This document shows, one piece after another, positions 8,861 to 17,096 of a DNA stretch of 64,000 nt. The DNA is taken from contig JALSMA010000013.1 in assembly GCA_026988015.1 (NCBI GenBank), forward strand, positions 1-64,000, given 5' to 3'. Made by a program: the position numbers and the translations under genes. Numbering within the stretch: position 1 is the stretch's first letter; each line of letters starts with the position of its first letter. The notes below the pieces were generated by a model. The model had not been told where the DNA came from. It saw only the letters and a program-made list of their open reading frames with translations, and did no database searches. The stretch comes from Desulfobulbaceae bacterium (GTDB lineage Bacteria > Desulfobacterota > Desulfobulbia > Desulfobulbales > Desulfocapsaceae).

Positions 8861-9679
8861 ATGTTGCCAAAAGTGGCTGCCATAGTTGTTTCTCATGATT
8901 CCGGATCTACACTTGAACACTGTTTGCAGTGTCTTGAAACTCAGGAGCATGCGCTCGTAAATATCATTGTAGTAGACAGCGGATCCTCGGACAGGGCCTA
9001 TCTGAGGTCGGTTGAGAGACGGGAGCAGGCTCAGTTGTTGTGTACGGAAAACATCGGCTTTTCAAGGGCGAATAATCTTGGCTTTGGTGCGCTTGCAGGA
9101 GATATTGATTTTGTGATGTTTGTAAATCCAGATCTTTTTCTGCCTTCGTATTTTGTGCAGCAGGCACTTTCCTTCTGTGAAAAAGATTCTGAAATTGGGG
9201 TTCTTGGCCCGAAATTATTGGCCTATGACCTTGAAGTCGGTAGGCCAGATGGCCGAATAGACTCAACGGGTATTGACAGGAAATGGTATGGTCGCTGGTA
9301 TGATCGTGGGCAGGGAGAGGTTGATAACAAGCAGTATGATATCGCTGAAGAGAGGTCAGCCCTGTGTGGTGCCCTGTTGTTTTGCAGGATTGCTGCGTTG
9401 AGAACCCTTGGCGGGCCGGTTTTTGATCCGGACTTTTTCCTTTACAAGGAAGATATTGAGTTCTGTCTTCGACTTGGAAAACAGGGCTGGAAGATTATGT
9501 ATCATCCGGATCTTGTAGCGTATCACTGCAGGGGCTGGCAGGGTGAACGCGCCGCAATGTCTTTTGAGCTTCGCAAAACTGCAGCAGCCAGTGAGGTTCT
9601 TCTGTATAAAAAACATCCCTCCCCATATATGCTCTGGGCATATTTCAAATATCTTCTGGTTGTTCTTTTTCGTGTTTGA
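8861..9679 (+). CDS. Family 2 glycosyltransferase
   Basis: GT-A glycosyltransferase with VAAIVVSHDSG at the N terminus, VVDSGSSD, the NNLGFG motif of the rhamnosyl/WcaA-like branch, and FVNPDLFLP in place of the DxD metal site. The C-terminal region has KEDIEFCLRLG, the usual acceptor-side acidic motif. The reading frame stays open for 180 bases upstream into the preceding gene, but the protein family begins at MLPKVAAIV, so the ATG at 8861 is chosen (13 bases after the previous stop). The stop TGA is followed directly by the GTG start of the next gene. Probably one more sugar-adding step of the same polysaccharide. Confidence 0.87.
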   Translation: MLPKVAAIVVSHDSGSTLEHCLQCLETQEHALVNIIVVDSGSSDRAYLRSVERREQAQLLCTENIGFSRANNLGFGALAGDIDFVMFVNPDLFLPSYFVQQALSFCEKDSEIGVLGPKLLAYDLEVGRPDGRIDSTGIDRKWYGRWYDRGQGEVDNKQYDIAEERSALCGALLFCRIAALRTLGGPVFDPDFFLYKEDIEFCLRLGKQGWKIMYHPDLVAYHCRGWQGERAAMSFELRKTAAASEVLLYKKHPSPYMLWAYFKYLLVVLFRV

Positions 9680-10615
9680 GTGAAGCTGATGAACAATGTG
9701 AGCCAGCTACAGATATCTGTTATTATACCAACTTTGGATGGGGGAGACGTTTTTGCCGATCTGTTGCAACAGCTTTCTCTGCAGACCGTTACTGCAGATG
9801 AGATCCTGGTTGTTGATTCCGCGTCCAATGATCTCACCTGCGAGGTGGCCAAAGAGTATGGTGCCAAGGTGATCGATGTAGCCAGGGCTGATTTTGATCA
9901 TGGTGCCACCCGGAGTATGGCTGCAAAAGAGGCAAGAGGGGAGCTGCTGCTGTTTTTTACCCAGGATGCTGTGCCGGCAGGCAATGATCTTATCGAAAAA
10001 CTGATAGCACCACTTTTGCAGGATGATACCGTGGCTATCAGTTACGGAAGGCAGTTGCCCCAGCGCGGTGCATCTTTGTCTGCTGCTGCTCTCAGGAGGT
10101 TTAACTATCCGGAACAATCAGTTGTACGCCAGTTTGCTGACAGAGAAAAACTCGGTCTGAAGACTGCCTTTGTTTCAAACTCCTGCGCTGCATACAGCAA
10201 AGCCGCTCTGGAAGAGGTTGCATTTTTTCCTGAGAAACTCATATTTGGTGAAGATACCTGCACCGCAGGGAGGTTACTCCAGAATGGGTATAAGGTTGCC
10301 TACGTAGCAGAAGCGGAAGTGTATCACTCTCATAATTATAGTCTCAGTGAAGAATTCAGGCGATCTTTTGACATCGGAGTGCTCCACGCTATTGAAAACT
10401 GGCTGCCTGATACCTTTGGCCGGGCTGAAGGGGAGGGTCTTAGATACATCAAGTATGAGATAGGTGTCATCTTGCAACAGAAAAAAATTCATCTACTTCC
10501 CCTCTTTTTTTGTAGAAATTTCACAAAATTCATTGGCTATAAGCTTGGGAGCAAGTATGATACTCTGCCTCGATGGCTGCTGCCACGCCTCAGTATGAAT
10601 TCAGGATGGTGGTAG
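9680..10615 (+). CDS. Family 2 glycosyltransferase, rhamnosyltransferase-like
   Basis: GT-A glycosyltransferase of the RfbF/rhamnosyltransferase type: ISVIIPTLDGG, LVVDSASNDLT, then DFDHGATRSMAAKEARG and FFTQDAVP, the block that marks this branch (F-x-HG-x-TRN in relatives). A C-terminal region with HSHNYSLSEEF matches the family's end. The GTG at 9680 directly follows the previous TGA; an ATG three codons later (9689) is an alternative start. It is the last glycosyltransferase of the run. The 161 bases after it contain a copy of repeat family A before the glycosylphosphotransferase gene. Rhamnose as donor is only a family-based guess. Confidence 0.86.
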   Translation: MKLMNNVSQLQISVIIPTLDGGDVFADLLQQLSLQTVTADEILVVDSASNDLTCEVAKEYGAKVIDVARADFDHGATRSMAAKEARGELLLFFTQDAVPAGNDLIEKLIAPLLQDDTVAISYGRQLPQRGASLSAAALRRFNYPEQSVVRQFADREKLGLKTAFVSNSCAAYSKAALEEVAFFPEKLIFGEDTCTAGRLLQNGYKVAYVAEAEVYHSHNYSLSEEFRRSFDIGVLHAIENWLPDTFGRAEGEGLRYIKYEIGVILQQKKIHLLPLFFCRNFTKFIGYKLGSKYDTLPRWLLPRLSMNSGWW

Positions 10616-10627
10616 TGCTAAGTGCTG

Positions 10628-10741
10628 TGCAGACCCCGAAGGAAGGCGAGTGATCGCTTCGAATATATCTGATCACGAATTATATAGTTCTATTTCCAGA
10701 TGTTACCAAAAAAATAATTACGAAGCCATCCCGGATTCAGG
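10628..10741 (+). repeat. Repeat family A, copy 1
   Basis: Intergenic copy with the shared blocks CCCCGAAGGAAGGCG, an AT-rich middle, AAAAAAATAATTACGAAGCC and CGGATTCAGG. It ends 36 bases before the glycosylphosphotransferase start and has the same orientation as that gene. The AACATATC/GATATGTTA inverted pair of other copies is eroded here. Confidence 0.65.
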
Positions 10742-10776
10742 CTAATTTAAAACAGCTCCAAGTTGTATTACCCATT

Positions 10777-12192
10777 ATGAATATGCTTTCCACCAATCTC
10801 AGAGAACAGAGCTCTATCATGGCCAGGCTGCTGCACGTCATAGACTGCATAGTTGTCATCGGTTACATGTATCTTCTGCTCCTCTGGTACAGGGTTCCAT
10901 GGACCCCTTACTATACCAGATTTGCCATTATTACCACCGTCCTCTGTATGATAACATTTCAGTCCTTTCAGCTCTACCGATCTTGGCGCGGTTGGAAGTT
11001 TTTTCAGGAGTTTATCGTTATTATACGTGCCTGGGGTACTGTTGTTGGCATGCTGCTTTTCTATTTCTTTATCTTTAAGATTTCCCATGCCTATTCGCGG
11101 GTGGTTTTTTTGATATGGTCAATTTCCACACCCGTGCTGCTTTTTGCTATACATGTCGTGGCCAGGAAAATACTCCGTCACTTCAGATCACAGGGAAAAA
11201 ACGTGCGTTATGCTGTTGTGGCCGGAGCTGGAGAGCTGGGTGTTTCCCTGGCTAAAGAGCTTGAGACTATCCACTGGGCAGGAATTGACGTAATAGGTTT
11301 CTTTGATGATAAGGTCGAGGAAAGTGATCAGTTGAAGGAAATGGGTAAGACCATACTTGGTGATATAAAAAATCTCCCCGGATATCTGGAAAGTAATGAT
11401 ATAGATTATGTGTATATTGCTCTTCCCATGCGGGCTGAGAAAAAGATTTTTAAAATCCTCCGGGAATGTCGGTCCCTTGGTTCCCGTATATATCTTGTCC
11501 CGGATCTTTATGTGTATGGTCTCCATCACGCGGAAATGCAGTCGCTTGGGAGTCTTCTGGTTCTTAATTTCAATCCTAACACCGAGTGGAAGCGGAGCTT
11601 TGATGTGATTTTCTCCACAGTGGTACTGACCTGTATATTCCCCCTTATGCTGCTTATCGGCTTGATGGTGAAACTACAGGATGGTGGCCCGATTTTTTAT
11701 AAACACCGCAGGATTACCTCTGCCGGTAAGGAGTTTGAGTGTTTGAAGTTCAGGTCAATGGTGGTGGATGCTGAGCAGCGACTGAAAAAAATACTTGGGG
11801 CAGACCCGGCTCTTCGCGAAGAGTGGGAGAAAAGCTTTAAATTGAAAAATGACCCCCGGGTCACAAGACTCGGAAAGTTTTTGCGGAAAACCAGTCTTGA
11901 TGAGTTACCACAGTTTATCAACGTTTTGAAAGGTGAGATGAGTGTGGTTGGCGCCAGGCCCATTGTGGGCAAGGAGCTCACCGATTTTTATAAAGAGAGT
12001 GCCGGACGCTACTGTTCCATGAAACCCGGGATCACAGGTCCATGGCAGGTGGAGCGCCGTTCGGACAGCACCAGTTACGACGAACGGGTGGGGATGGACG
12101 ACTGGTATATTCTGAATTATTCTCTGTGGACAGATATCAAAATCATTTTCAAGACCATCAAACGTATTTTTGATGGTCGTGGCGCTGTCTGA
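10777..12192 (+). CDS. Undecaprenyl-phosphate sugar phosphotransferase (WbaP/WcaJ type)
   Basis: A 471-residue polyprenyl glycosylphosphotransferase that starts synthesis of an exopolysaccharide or O-unit by moving a sugar-1-phosphate onto undecaprenyl phosphate. Four membrane segments (about 20-130) are followed by a CoA/NAD-binding-like domain (VVAGAGELGVSL near 150), a fifth hydrophobic segment (about 280-305), and the catalytic bacterial sugar transferase domain with GGPIFYKHRRI, FKFRSM-like LKFRSMVVDAE, KTSLDELPQFINVL, GEMSVVGARP and PGITGPWQV. Length and order are those of the full-length WcaJ/WbaP class. It closes the glycan cluster and converges on the ATPase gene with only two bases between the stops. 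Confidence 0.93.
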   Translation: MNMLSTNLREQSSIMARLLHVIDCIVVIGYMYLLLLWYRVPWTPYYTRFAIITTVLCMITFQSFQLYRSWRGWKFFQEFIVIIRAWGTVVGMLLFYFFIFKISHAYSRVVFLIWSISTPVLLFAIHVVARKILRHFRSQGKNVRYAVVAGAGELGVSLAKELETIHWAGIDVIGFFDDKVEESDQLKEMGKTILGDIKNLPGYLESNDIDYVYIALPMRAEKKIFKILRECRSLGSRIYLVPDLYVYGLHHAEMQSLGSLLVLNFNPNTEWKRSFDVIFSTVVLTCIFPLMLLIGLMVKLQDGGPIFYKHRRITSAGKEFECLKFRSMVVDAEQRLKKILGADPALREEWEKSFKLKNDPRVTRLGKFLRKTSLDELPQFINVLKGEMSVVGARPIVGKELTDFYKESAGRYCSMKPGITGPWQVERRSDSTSYDERVGMDDWYILNYSLWTDIKIIFKTIKRIFDGRGAV

Positions 12193-12194
12193 TT

Positions 12195-12947
12195 TTACAG
12201 GTTGATCCCTTTGAGTAACATGGCCGGGGCATCGTCTGCCGCATTGTCAAGGCTGCCAATGGGGATCTCCTGACGTTCTGCCCTACGGATACTGTCTGAA
12301 TTCGGAAAGAAGGCGATTGGGGCTTCTCCCAGCCCACCTTCCAGAAATGATTTGTCATCGTCATTTTTTATGAGATTACCCACAAAACTGATGCGCGGAA
12401 TCTTGACGTCTTCGGCCAGTTTTTTTACTTTTAGCGCCGTGCGGATTGAAGATTTTGAAGGGATAACAACAATAAGCAATTGATCGATCCCAGCGATTGT
12501 TCCCCGGCCAAGGTGTTCCACACCGGCCTCCATGTCGAGTAGTACTACCTGGTCTTTGGAGAGCAGTAGCTTCGTGAGCATTCGGCGCAAAACATTGCTT
12601 TCCGGGCAGGCACATCCCTTGTCTCCGGTCTGGATGGCGCCGAGCACCATGAGTTTCATGCCGTTATGCTCCAGCATAAAATCAACGAGTAAATCGTTTA
12701 CCTCGGGATTCATATTGTACATCGGAGAGCCTTCGGTCTTCCCGGAACGTTCGACCAGAAGTGTTGTCATTTCTGCTATGGGACGGATTGCTTCCGGCTT
12801 TTCAACTCCAAGGGTTTCAGCCATGTGAGGACTTGGGTCAGCATCAATGACCAGTACATCCTTTCCTGACTTCTTGAATTCCTCGGCCAACAGAGCCATG
12901 ATGGTGGTCTTACCAACGCCACCTTTTCCACTGATTGCTATTTTCAT
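12195..12947 (-). CDS. CooC-type P-loop ATPase (MinD/ParA family)
   Basis: Cytoplasmic ATPase of the MinD/NifH superfamily. In CooC, ATP hydrolysis assists nickel insertion into carbon monoxide dehydrogenase. It shows the deviant Walker A KGGVGKTT near the N terminus, VLVIDADPSPHM (Walker A'), and VVLLDMEAGVEHLGRG (Walker B region); the last, with the CACPE cysteine pair before it (GDKGCACPESN), is typical of CooC-like proteins. The start at ATG 12947 gives the canonical MKIAISGKGG; a longer in-frame start at 12998 would add 17 polar residues and lacks a better ribosome site (AAAGG is about 10 bases from 12947). No carbon monoxide dehydrogenase, hydrogenase or nickel gene lies in the window, so the client is unknown. 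Confidence 0.85.
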   Translation of the reverse strand: MKIAISGKGGVGKTTIMALLAEEFKKSGKDVLVIDADPSPHMAETLGVEKPEAIRPIAEMTTLLVERSGKTEGSPMYNMNPEVNDLLVDFMLEHNGMKLMVLGAIQTGDKGCACPESNVLRRMLTKLLLSKDQVVLLDMEAGVEHLGRGTIAGIDQLLIVVIPSKSSIRTALKVKKLAEDVKIPRISFVGNLIKNDDDKSFLEGGLGEAPIAFFPNSDSIRRAERQEIPIGSLDNAADDAPAMLLKGINL

Positions 12948-13240
12948 ATGTGATGTACCTTTGTTGCTCGTAAGATTGTTTGTAATGGACATACCCAAGA
13001 AAGTATTTAACGTATTTATATTCTAGCGTAAACCAGAATTCGTGGAGACTGTGGTGGTATCACTGTCCAATATATTGATATACTGTCCTAATTATTTTTG
13101 AAGCTCAGCTATGCAGGTCCGGAGCTGCCCGGAACTCGGATTTTCATTTTACGCCTCCGGTTTTTCTTGCATGCTGGTTTAGAATGGTTATATCATAGCA
13201 TGACATAAAACGTATTAGGAATATGATAAAAACCTGAATC
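12948..13240. other. Intergenic region between cooC-like gene and repeat A2
   Basis: Divergent gap that should contain the promoter of the ATPase gene. I see no open frame, RNA gene or insertion sequence. Several short inverted stretches are present, none convincing as a terminator. Confidence 0.4.
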
Positions 13241-13356
13241 AGCGAAAGCCCCGAAGGAAGGCTTGTGATTTTTTCAAATGTCTCTGGTCGTGAAGTTAAA
13301 TTTGTGTTTCAGGCTATTATTGAAAAAAATAATTACGAAGCTGTCACGGATTCAGG
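13241..13356 (+). repeat. Repeat family A, copy 2
   Basis: Shares AGCGAAAGCCCCGAAGGAAG at the left end, then AAAAAAATAATTACGAAGC and GTCACGGATTCAGG at the right. It ends 24 bases before the start codon of the Bax-inhibitor-1 gene, in the same orientation. The inner arms are degenerate. Confidence 0.7.
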
Positions 13357-13380
13357 ATAAAATTAAAGAGGAGTTTAATT

Positions 13381-14088
13381 ATGGAACATGTTAGTAATCA
13401 GGTAACTCTGAGTCAGGCAAAGCAGGAGGCGTCCACGATCTTTCTTGCAAAGGTTTTTAACTGGATGTCTGTGGGGCTCGGCATCACAGGGGTTGTCGCT
13501 TGGTTTATGGCGTCAAGCGGCCTTGCGGTACAACTTGTGGGTAGTCCATTTTTCATGATTATTCTCTTTGCAGAACTTGGTCTTGTTTTTTACCTGTCAG
13601 CACGAATCAATAAGATTCAGGCAGGTACCGCAACGGGGATTTTCATTGGCTATGCGGGATTGAACGGTCTCACTTTGTCCATGATTTTTCTGGCCTATAC
13701 CAACTCGTCCATTGCAGCGACTTTTTTCATCACCGCCGGGATGTTTGGTGCCATGGCTGTTTATGGTCTGGTGACAAAGCGTGATCTGTCCGGGATGGGT
13801 TCTTTCCTCTTTATGGGCTTGATTGGTATTATTATCGCTTCAGTAGTTAATATCTTTTTGAAGAGTTCATCTCTGTACTGGGCTATCTCTCTCATTGGTG
13901 TTTTTGTCTTTGTAGGTCTTACCGCCTATGATGTTCAGAAGATTAAAAACATTGGCGAGCAGGGGATCATGGACCAGGGTGAAGAGTCCATAAAGAAGGG
14001 TGCAATCATGGGCGCTCTTGCTCTCTATCTTGACTTCATCAACCTTTTTCTTATGCTGCTGCGCTTCTTTGGAAGTAGCAGGAATTAA
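13381..14088 (+). CDS. Bax inhibitor-1/YccA family membrane protein
   Basis: A 235-residue inner-membrane protein with seven predicted membrane segments. After a short hydrophilic N terminus (QVTLSQAKQEASTIFLAKVFNWM region) the segments follow closely, with GIFIGYAGLNGLTLS, VYGLVTKRDLSGMGSFL and LTAYDVQKIKN; the last block with its Asp is the best-conserved part of the family. Bacterial relatives (YbhL, YccA, BsYetJ) are proton-sensitive calcium leak channels or FtsH modulators; which applies here is open. The ATG follows GAGGAG with a short spacer, a strong start. A clear terminator follows, so it is probably monocistronic. Confidence 0.92.
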   Translation: MEHVSNQVTLSQAKQEASTIFLAKVFNWMSVGLGITGVVAWFMASSGLAVQLVGSPFFMIILFAELGLVFYLSARINKIQAGTATGIFIGYAGLNGLTLSMIFLAYTNSSIAATFFITAGMFGAMAVYGLVTKRDLSGMGSFLFMGLIGIIIASVVNIFLKSSSLYWAISLIGVFVFVGLTAYDVQKIKNIGEQGIMDQGEESIKKGAIMGALALYLDFINLFLMLLRFFGSSRN

Positions 14089-14116
14089 GTAGTCATGATC
14101 ACTATCTTTCGAAAAA

Positions 14117-14152
14117 GCATGTTTTGCCCATGGGCGGGACATGTTTTTTTTT
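14117..14152 (+). terminator. Intrinsic terminator of the Bax-inhibitor-1 gene
   Basis: The inverted sequence CATGT..GCCCA / TGGGC..ACATG (14119-14143) is followed by nine T and a second T-rich run, 30 bases after the stop codon. Confidence 0.75.
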
Positions 14153-14187
14153 GGTTTTTTTTATATGAAAGAACAGGTTTATGTAAT

Positions 14188-14285
14188 GATGGCGTTGTAA
14201 AAACGCTTCACCTGCTTCGTTATGCGCCCTTGAGGAAGTGCTCTTGGGGTGCATCTGAAATTTAATTTCTTAGTAGCTTGCCATG
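14188..14285 (-). repeat. Repeat family B, copy 1 (short form)
   Basis: Starts with GATGGCGTTGTAAAAACGC and TTCACCTGCTTCGT, then the X module (GCGCCCTTGAGGAAGTGCTC followed by TTGGGGTGCATCTGAA). It lacks the Y module, and its far end is eroded. It lies between the Bax-inhibitor-1 terminator and coaBC. Confidence 0.7.
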
Positions 14286-14439
14286 TAATGAATGACTAAA
14301 CCAGAGGGAAGCGAAGGCCGCTATAAAAAGAATTATGTAGCGATAAAAGTGAAAAGACAATAAGGAGAAAAGGGGTGGTGATGAGGATCCATTCAGGGTA
14401 ATCATGGAAAAATATTGGTATTTTGTGAGTTAGGAATAT

Positions 14440-15648
14440 ATGAATAGTTTATTTTCCGGAAAAAAAATTGTAATTGGAATAACCGGCTCCATAGCTGCCT
14501 TTAAGGTCGCAGGATGGGTGAGCAGTCTCGCCAAAGAGGGCGCTGACGTTTCTGTTGTAATGACCACCTCCGCATGTCGTTTTGTTGCACCACTGACCTA
14601 TGGCGCACTTTCCGGGAATCCGGTGTTGACTGATATGTTTGCTGCGGAAGAGTCACATGCCATATCTCATATTCAGTTAGGTGAGGAGGCCGATCTATTA
14701 GTAATTGCTCCGGCAACTGCCAATACCATTGCAAAACTTGCCCATGGTATGGCTGACGATTTGTTGTCTACCTCGGTTCTCGCTGCAGACTGCCCCATCC
14801 TAGTCGCTCCGGCAATGAACTCCCGGATGCTTGCCAAAGCAACGACACAGCGTAATATTACCACTTTGAAAGAATTGGGTTTTATGATCATAGAGCCTGA
14901 AAGTGGTCAGATGGCTTGCAAAACCGATGGGCCCGGACGCTTGCCGGAATGGGAGCGCGTCCGAGGAGAGCTTCTTGCTGCAATCACACCGCAGGATCTG
15001 GCAGGGGAGAGATTTGTAGTCACAGCAGGTCCCACTAGGGAAGCCCTTGATCCGGCACGTTTTCTCAGTAACAGGTCGTCAGGGAAGATGGGCTATGCAA
15101 TTGCCTGCGCTGCAAGAAGACGGGGGGCAGAGGTTCTGTTGATCAGTGGCCCCACAGCATTATCTGCACCGTTTGGAGTCTTGAGGAATGAGGTTCAGAC
15201 GGCAGAGGAGATGTATAAAGCTGTGATCCATGCTTCTTACGAAGCCACTGTGATTATAAAATCTGCAGCTGTGAGTGATTTTCGTCCGGAGATGGTGGCA
15301 GTTGATAAAGTAAAAAAAGATGATGCATCGTTTATTCTTCAGCTCAGGCAAACTCCTGATATTCTGCAACAGCTTGGTGCTGAAAAGGAGAAGTATGGAT
15401 ACCTTCTGGTGGGGTTTGCGGCAGAGAGTTGCGGGCATCTGCAGGCAGGAGAGAAGAAATTGGTCCAAAAGAACCTTGATCTTATAGCTATCAATGATAT
15501 TAGCAGCAAAGAGACCGGCTTTGAAGCAGACACCAATCAGATTACCCTTTTAGATAGCCATGGTTTCACAGAGCTTCCGCTTACCAGTAAGGAAGATACT
15601 GCCGATTTGATTCTAGACCGGGTTTGCAAACTGCTGTCAGCGAGGTAA
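14440..15648 (+). CDS. coaBC: CoaBC: phosphopantothenoylcysteine synthetase/decarboxylase
   Basis: Bifunctional coenzyme A enzyme: the C-terminal CoaB half joins CTP-activated 4'-phosphopantothenate with cysteine, and the N-terminal FMN-dependent CoaC half decarboxylates the product. The CoaC part (about 1-185) has ITGSIAAFKVAG, the substrate-binding block APAMNSRM with its Asn, and IEPESGQMACKTDGPGRLPE, which contains the catalytic Cys. The CoaB part (about 190-402) starts VVTAGPTREALDPARFLSN and contains NRSSGKMGYAIA and AAVSDFRP; the Lys of VKKDD lies in the expected place. Length is normal (402). The weak AT-rich leader holds no clear SD. CoaE, the last enzyme of the pathway, is encoded at 28428. 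Confidence 0.96.
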   Translation: MNSLFSGKKIVIGITGSIAAFKVAGWVSSLAKEGADVSVVMTTSACRFVAPLTYGALSGNPVLTDMFAAEESHAISHIQLGEEADLLVIAPATANTIAKLAHGMADDLLSTSVLAADCPILVAPAMNSRMLAKATTQRNITTLKELGFMIIEPESGQMACKTDGPGRLPEWERVRGELLAAITPQDLAGERFVVTAGPTREALDPARFLSNRSSGKMGYAIACAARRRGAEVLLISGPTALSAPFGVLRNEVQTAEEMYKAVIHASYEATVIIKSAAVSDFRPEMVAVDKVKKDDASFILQLRQTPDILQQLGAEKEKYGYLLVGFAAESCGHLQAGEKKLVQKNLDLIAINDISSKETGFEADTNQITLLDSHGFTELPLTSKEDTADLILDRVCKLLSAR

Positions 15649-15853
15649 ACCTGCACCTGTCCTGAAATGGCCTTCTTCCCCTGACTCTTCGTTACTTTGA
15701 AGAATTTTATCCTTGGAGTATCAGCCCTATACTTGCGATAAATTCTCTTCGGTACCTCGATTCAGAAGAAAAAATCTCATTTATGGACGGAACTAAACTA
15801 CCCATTTCTCTGTCAAATCCCAAAAATTTACAGCTATAGAAAAAAGTATAAAA

Positions 15854-17056
15854 ATGTCTCCCGGAGAACGTTCCCTTCTGCAGGTGACCTGTTTTGGTCA
15901 TTTTGTCAGCCATTTTAATATGCTGGTATTTCCGGCGGTCCTTCTACCCCTCACCACTCGTATGGGAATGGGGCTTGTTGAAACGCTGGCGCTTTCATTC
16001 TGGATGTACCTGCTATTTGGGGTAACAGCCCTGCCATGGGGTATGCTTGCAGATCGTTTTGGCTCCCGTCCTCTGCTTATTCTCTTTCATTCCGGGGCTG
16101 GTTGCTGTGGGATTCTTGCCGCTTTTAATGTATCTGACCCTGCGGTGTTTGCCTTTTGTCTTACAGGGATTGGATTCTTTTCAGGTATTTACCATCCAGT
16201 GGGATTAGGTTGGATAGCAAAAAAGATTGAAAACACCAGCAGGGGGATGGCCCTGAACGGGATGTATGGAAATCTGGGGCTTGCGGCAGCTCCGCTGCTT
16301 GCCGGTTCTGTGAACTTTCTCTGGGGCGTTGAGGCTGTTTATATGGTTCTTGGTGGTGTGAACCTTACCGGTTTGCTCCTCTTGTATCTTGTGCGTAACG
16401 GCCATGCACAAAAACAAAAAATCTCTCAGGCAGGAGGGCAGGTCAGGGACAGCCTTAAACCATTTATGGTCCTTTTGCTGGCCATGATGCTCGGGGGGGT
16501 GGTGTACCGGGCCACCACGGTAACTCTGCCAGCATATTTTGAACTGCAGAATCGGGATTTGTATCAGATGTTTCTGGGGTTTTCAGGACAGCTGGGTTCT
16601 GCCAATCTTTTTGCCACCCTTATAACATCAATAATATATCTCATTGGTATGGCTGGACAATATTATGGAGGAAGGGTAGGCCAGAAATTTGATCTTGGCA
16701 GGGGGTATCTTCTTTTTCATCTGGTTACTATTCCGGCGGCACTTGCTATGGCCTGGACCAGTAATACACCACTAATCATCTTTGCCATGATCCACTCTTT
16801 TTTTTTACTTGGGATGCAACCACTGGAGAATACTCTGGTGGCCAGGCTTAGCCCTCCGAAACTGCACTCATCAGCCTTTGGGTTGAAATTTGTCCTCACC
16901 TTCGGAGTGGGGGCTCTCAGCGTAAGTATGGTGGGTGGTATAAAAGAGATCTTTGGCTTGAACGCAGTGTATATAGCCTTGGCGTTGGTCTCTGTCTGCC
17001 TCGTTTTTGTAATTATGCTGCTTAATCATTACCGTCGTCAGCAGACGTTGTTGTAG
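15854..17056 (+). CDS. Major facilitator superfamily transporter
   Basis: A 400-residue inner-membrane transporter with 12 predicted membrane segments. Motif A appears as GMLADRFGSRPLL between segments 2 and 3. FFSGIYHPVGLGWIAKK in the first half is the conserved block of the fosmidomycin-resistance-like (Fsr) subgroup, and the second half shows the usual loop GGRVGQKFDLGRGYLLFH. Its substrate cannot be read from sequence; Fsr relatives export small phosphonates or other drugs, but in anaerobes such proteins are often annotated only as MFS. The ATG at 15854 has no strong ribosome site. The gene converges on glnS with 40 bases between the stops. Confidence 0.88.
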   Translation: MSPGERSLLQVTCFGHFVSHFNMLVFPAVLLPLTTRMGMGLVETLALSFWMYLLFGVTALPWGMLADRFGSRPLLILFHSGAGCCGILAAFNVSDPAVFAFCLTGIGFFSGIYHPVGLGWIAKKIENTSRGMALNGMYGNLGLAAAPLLAGSVNFLWGVEAVYMVLGGVNLTGLLLLYLVRNGHAQKQKISQAGGQVRDSLKPFMVLLLAMMLGGVVYRATTVTLPAYFELQNRDLYQMFLGFSGQLGSANLFATLITSIIYLIGMAGQYYGGRVGQKFDLGRGYLLFHLVTIPAALAMAWTSNTPLIIFAMIHSFFLLGMQPLENTLVARLSPPKLHSSAFGLKFVLTFGVGALSVSMVGGIKEIFGLNAVYIALALVSVCLVFVIMLLNHYRRQQTLL

Positions 17057-17096
17057 CAGGTATACGGAAAGCTGGATGGTGCCAGCGGATCGCGAT

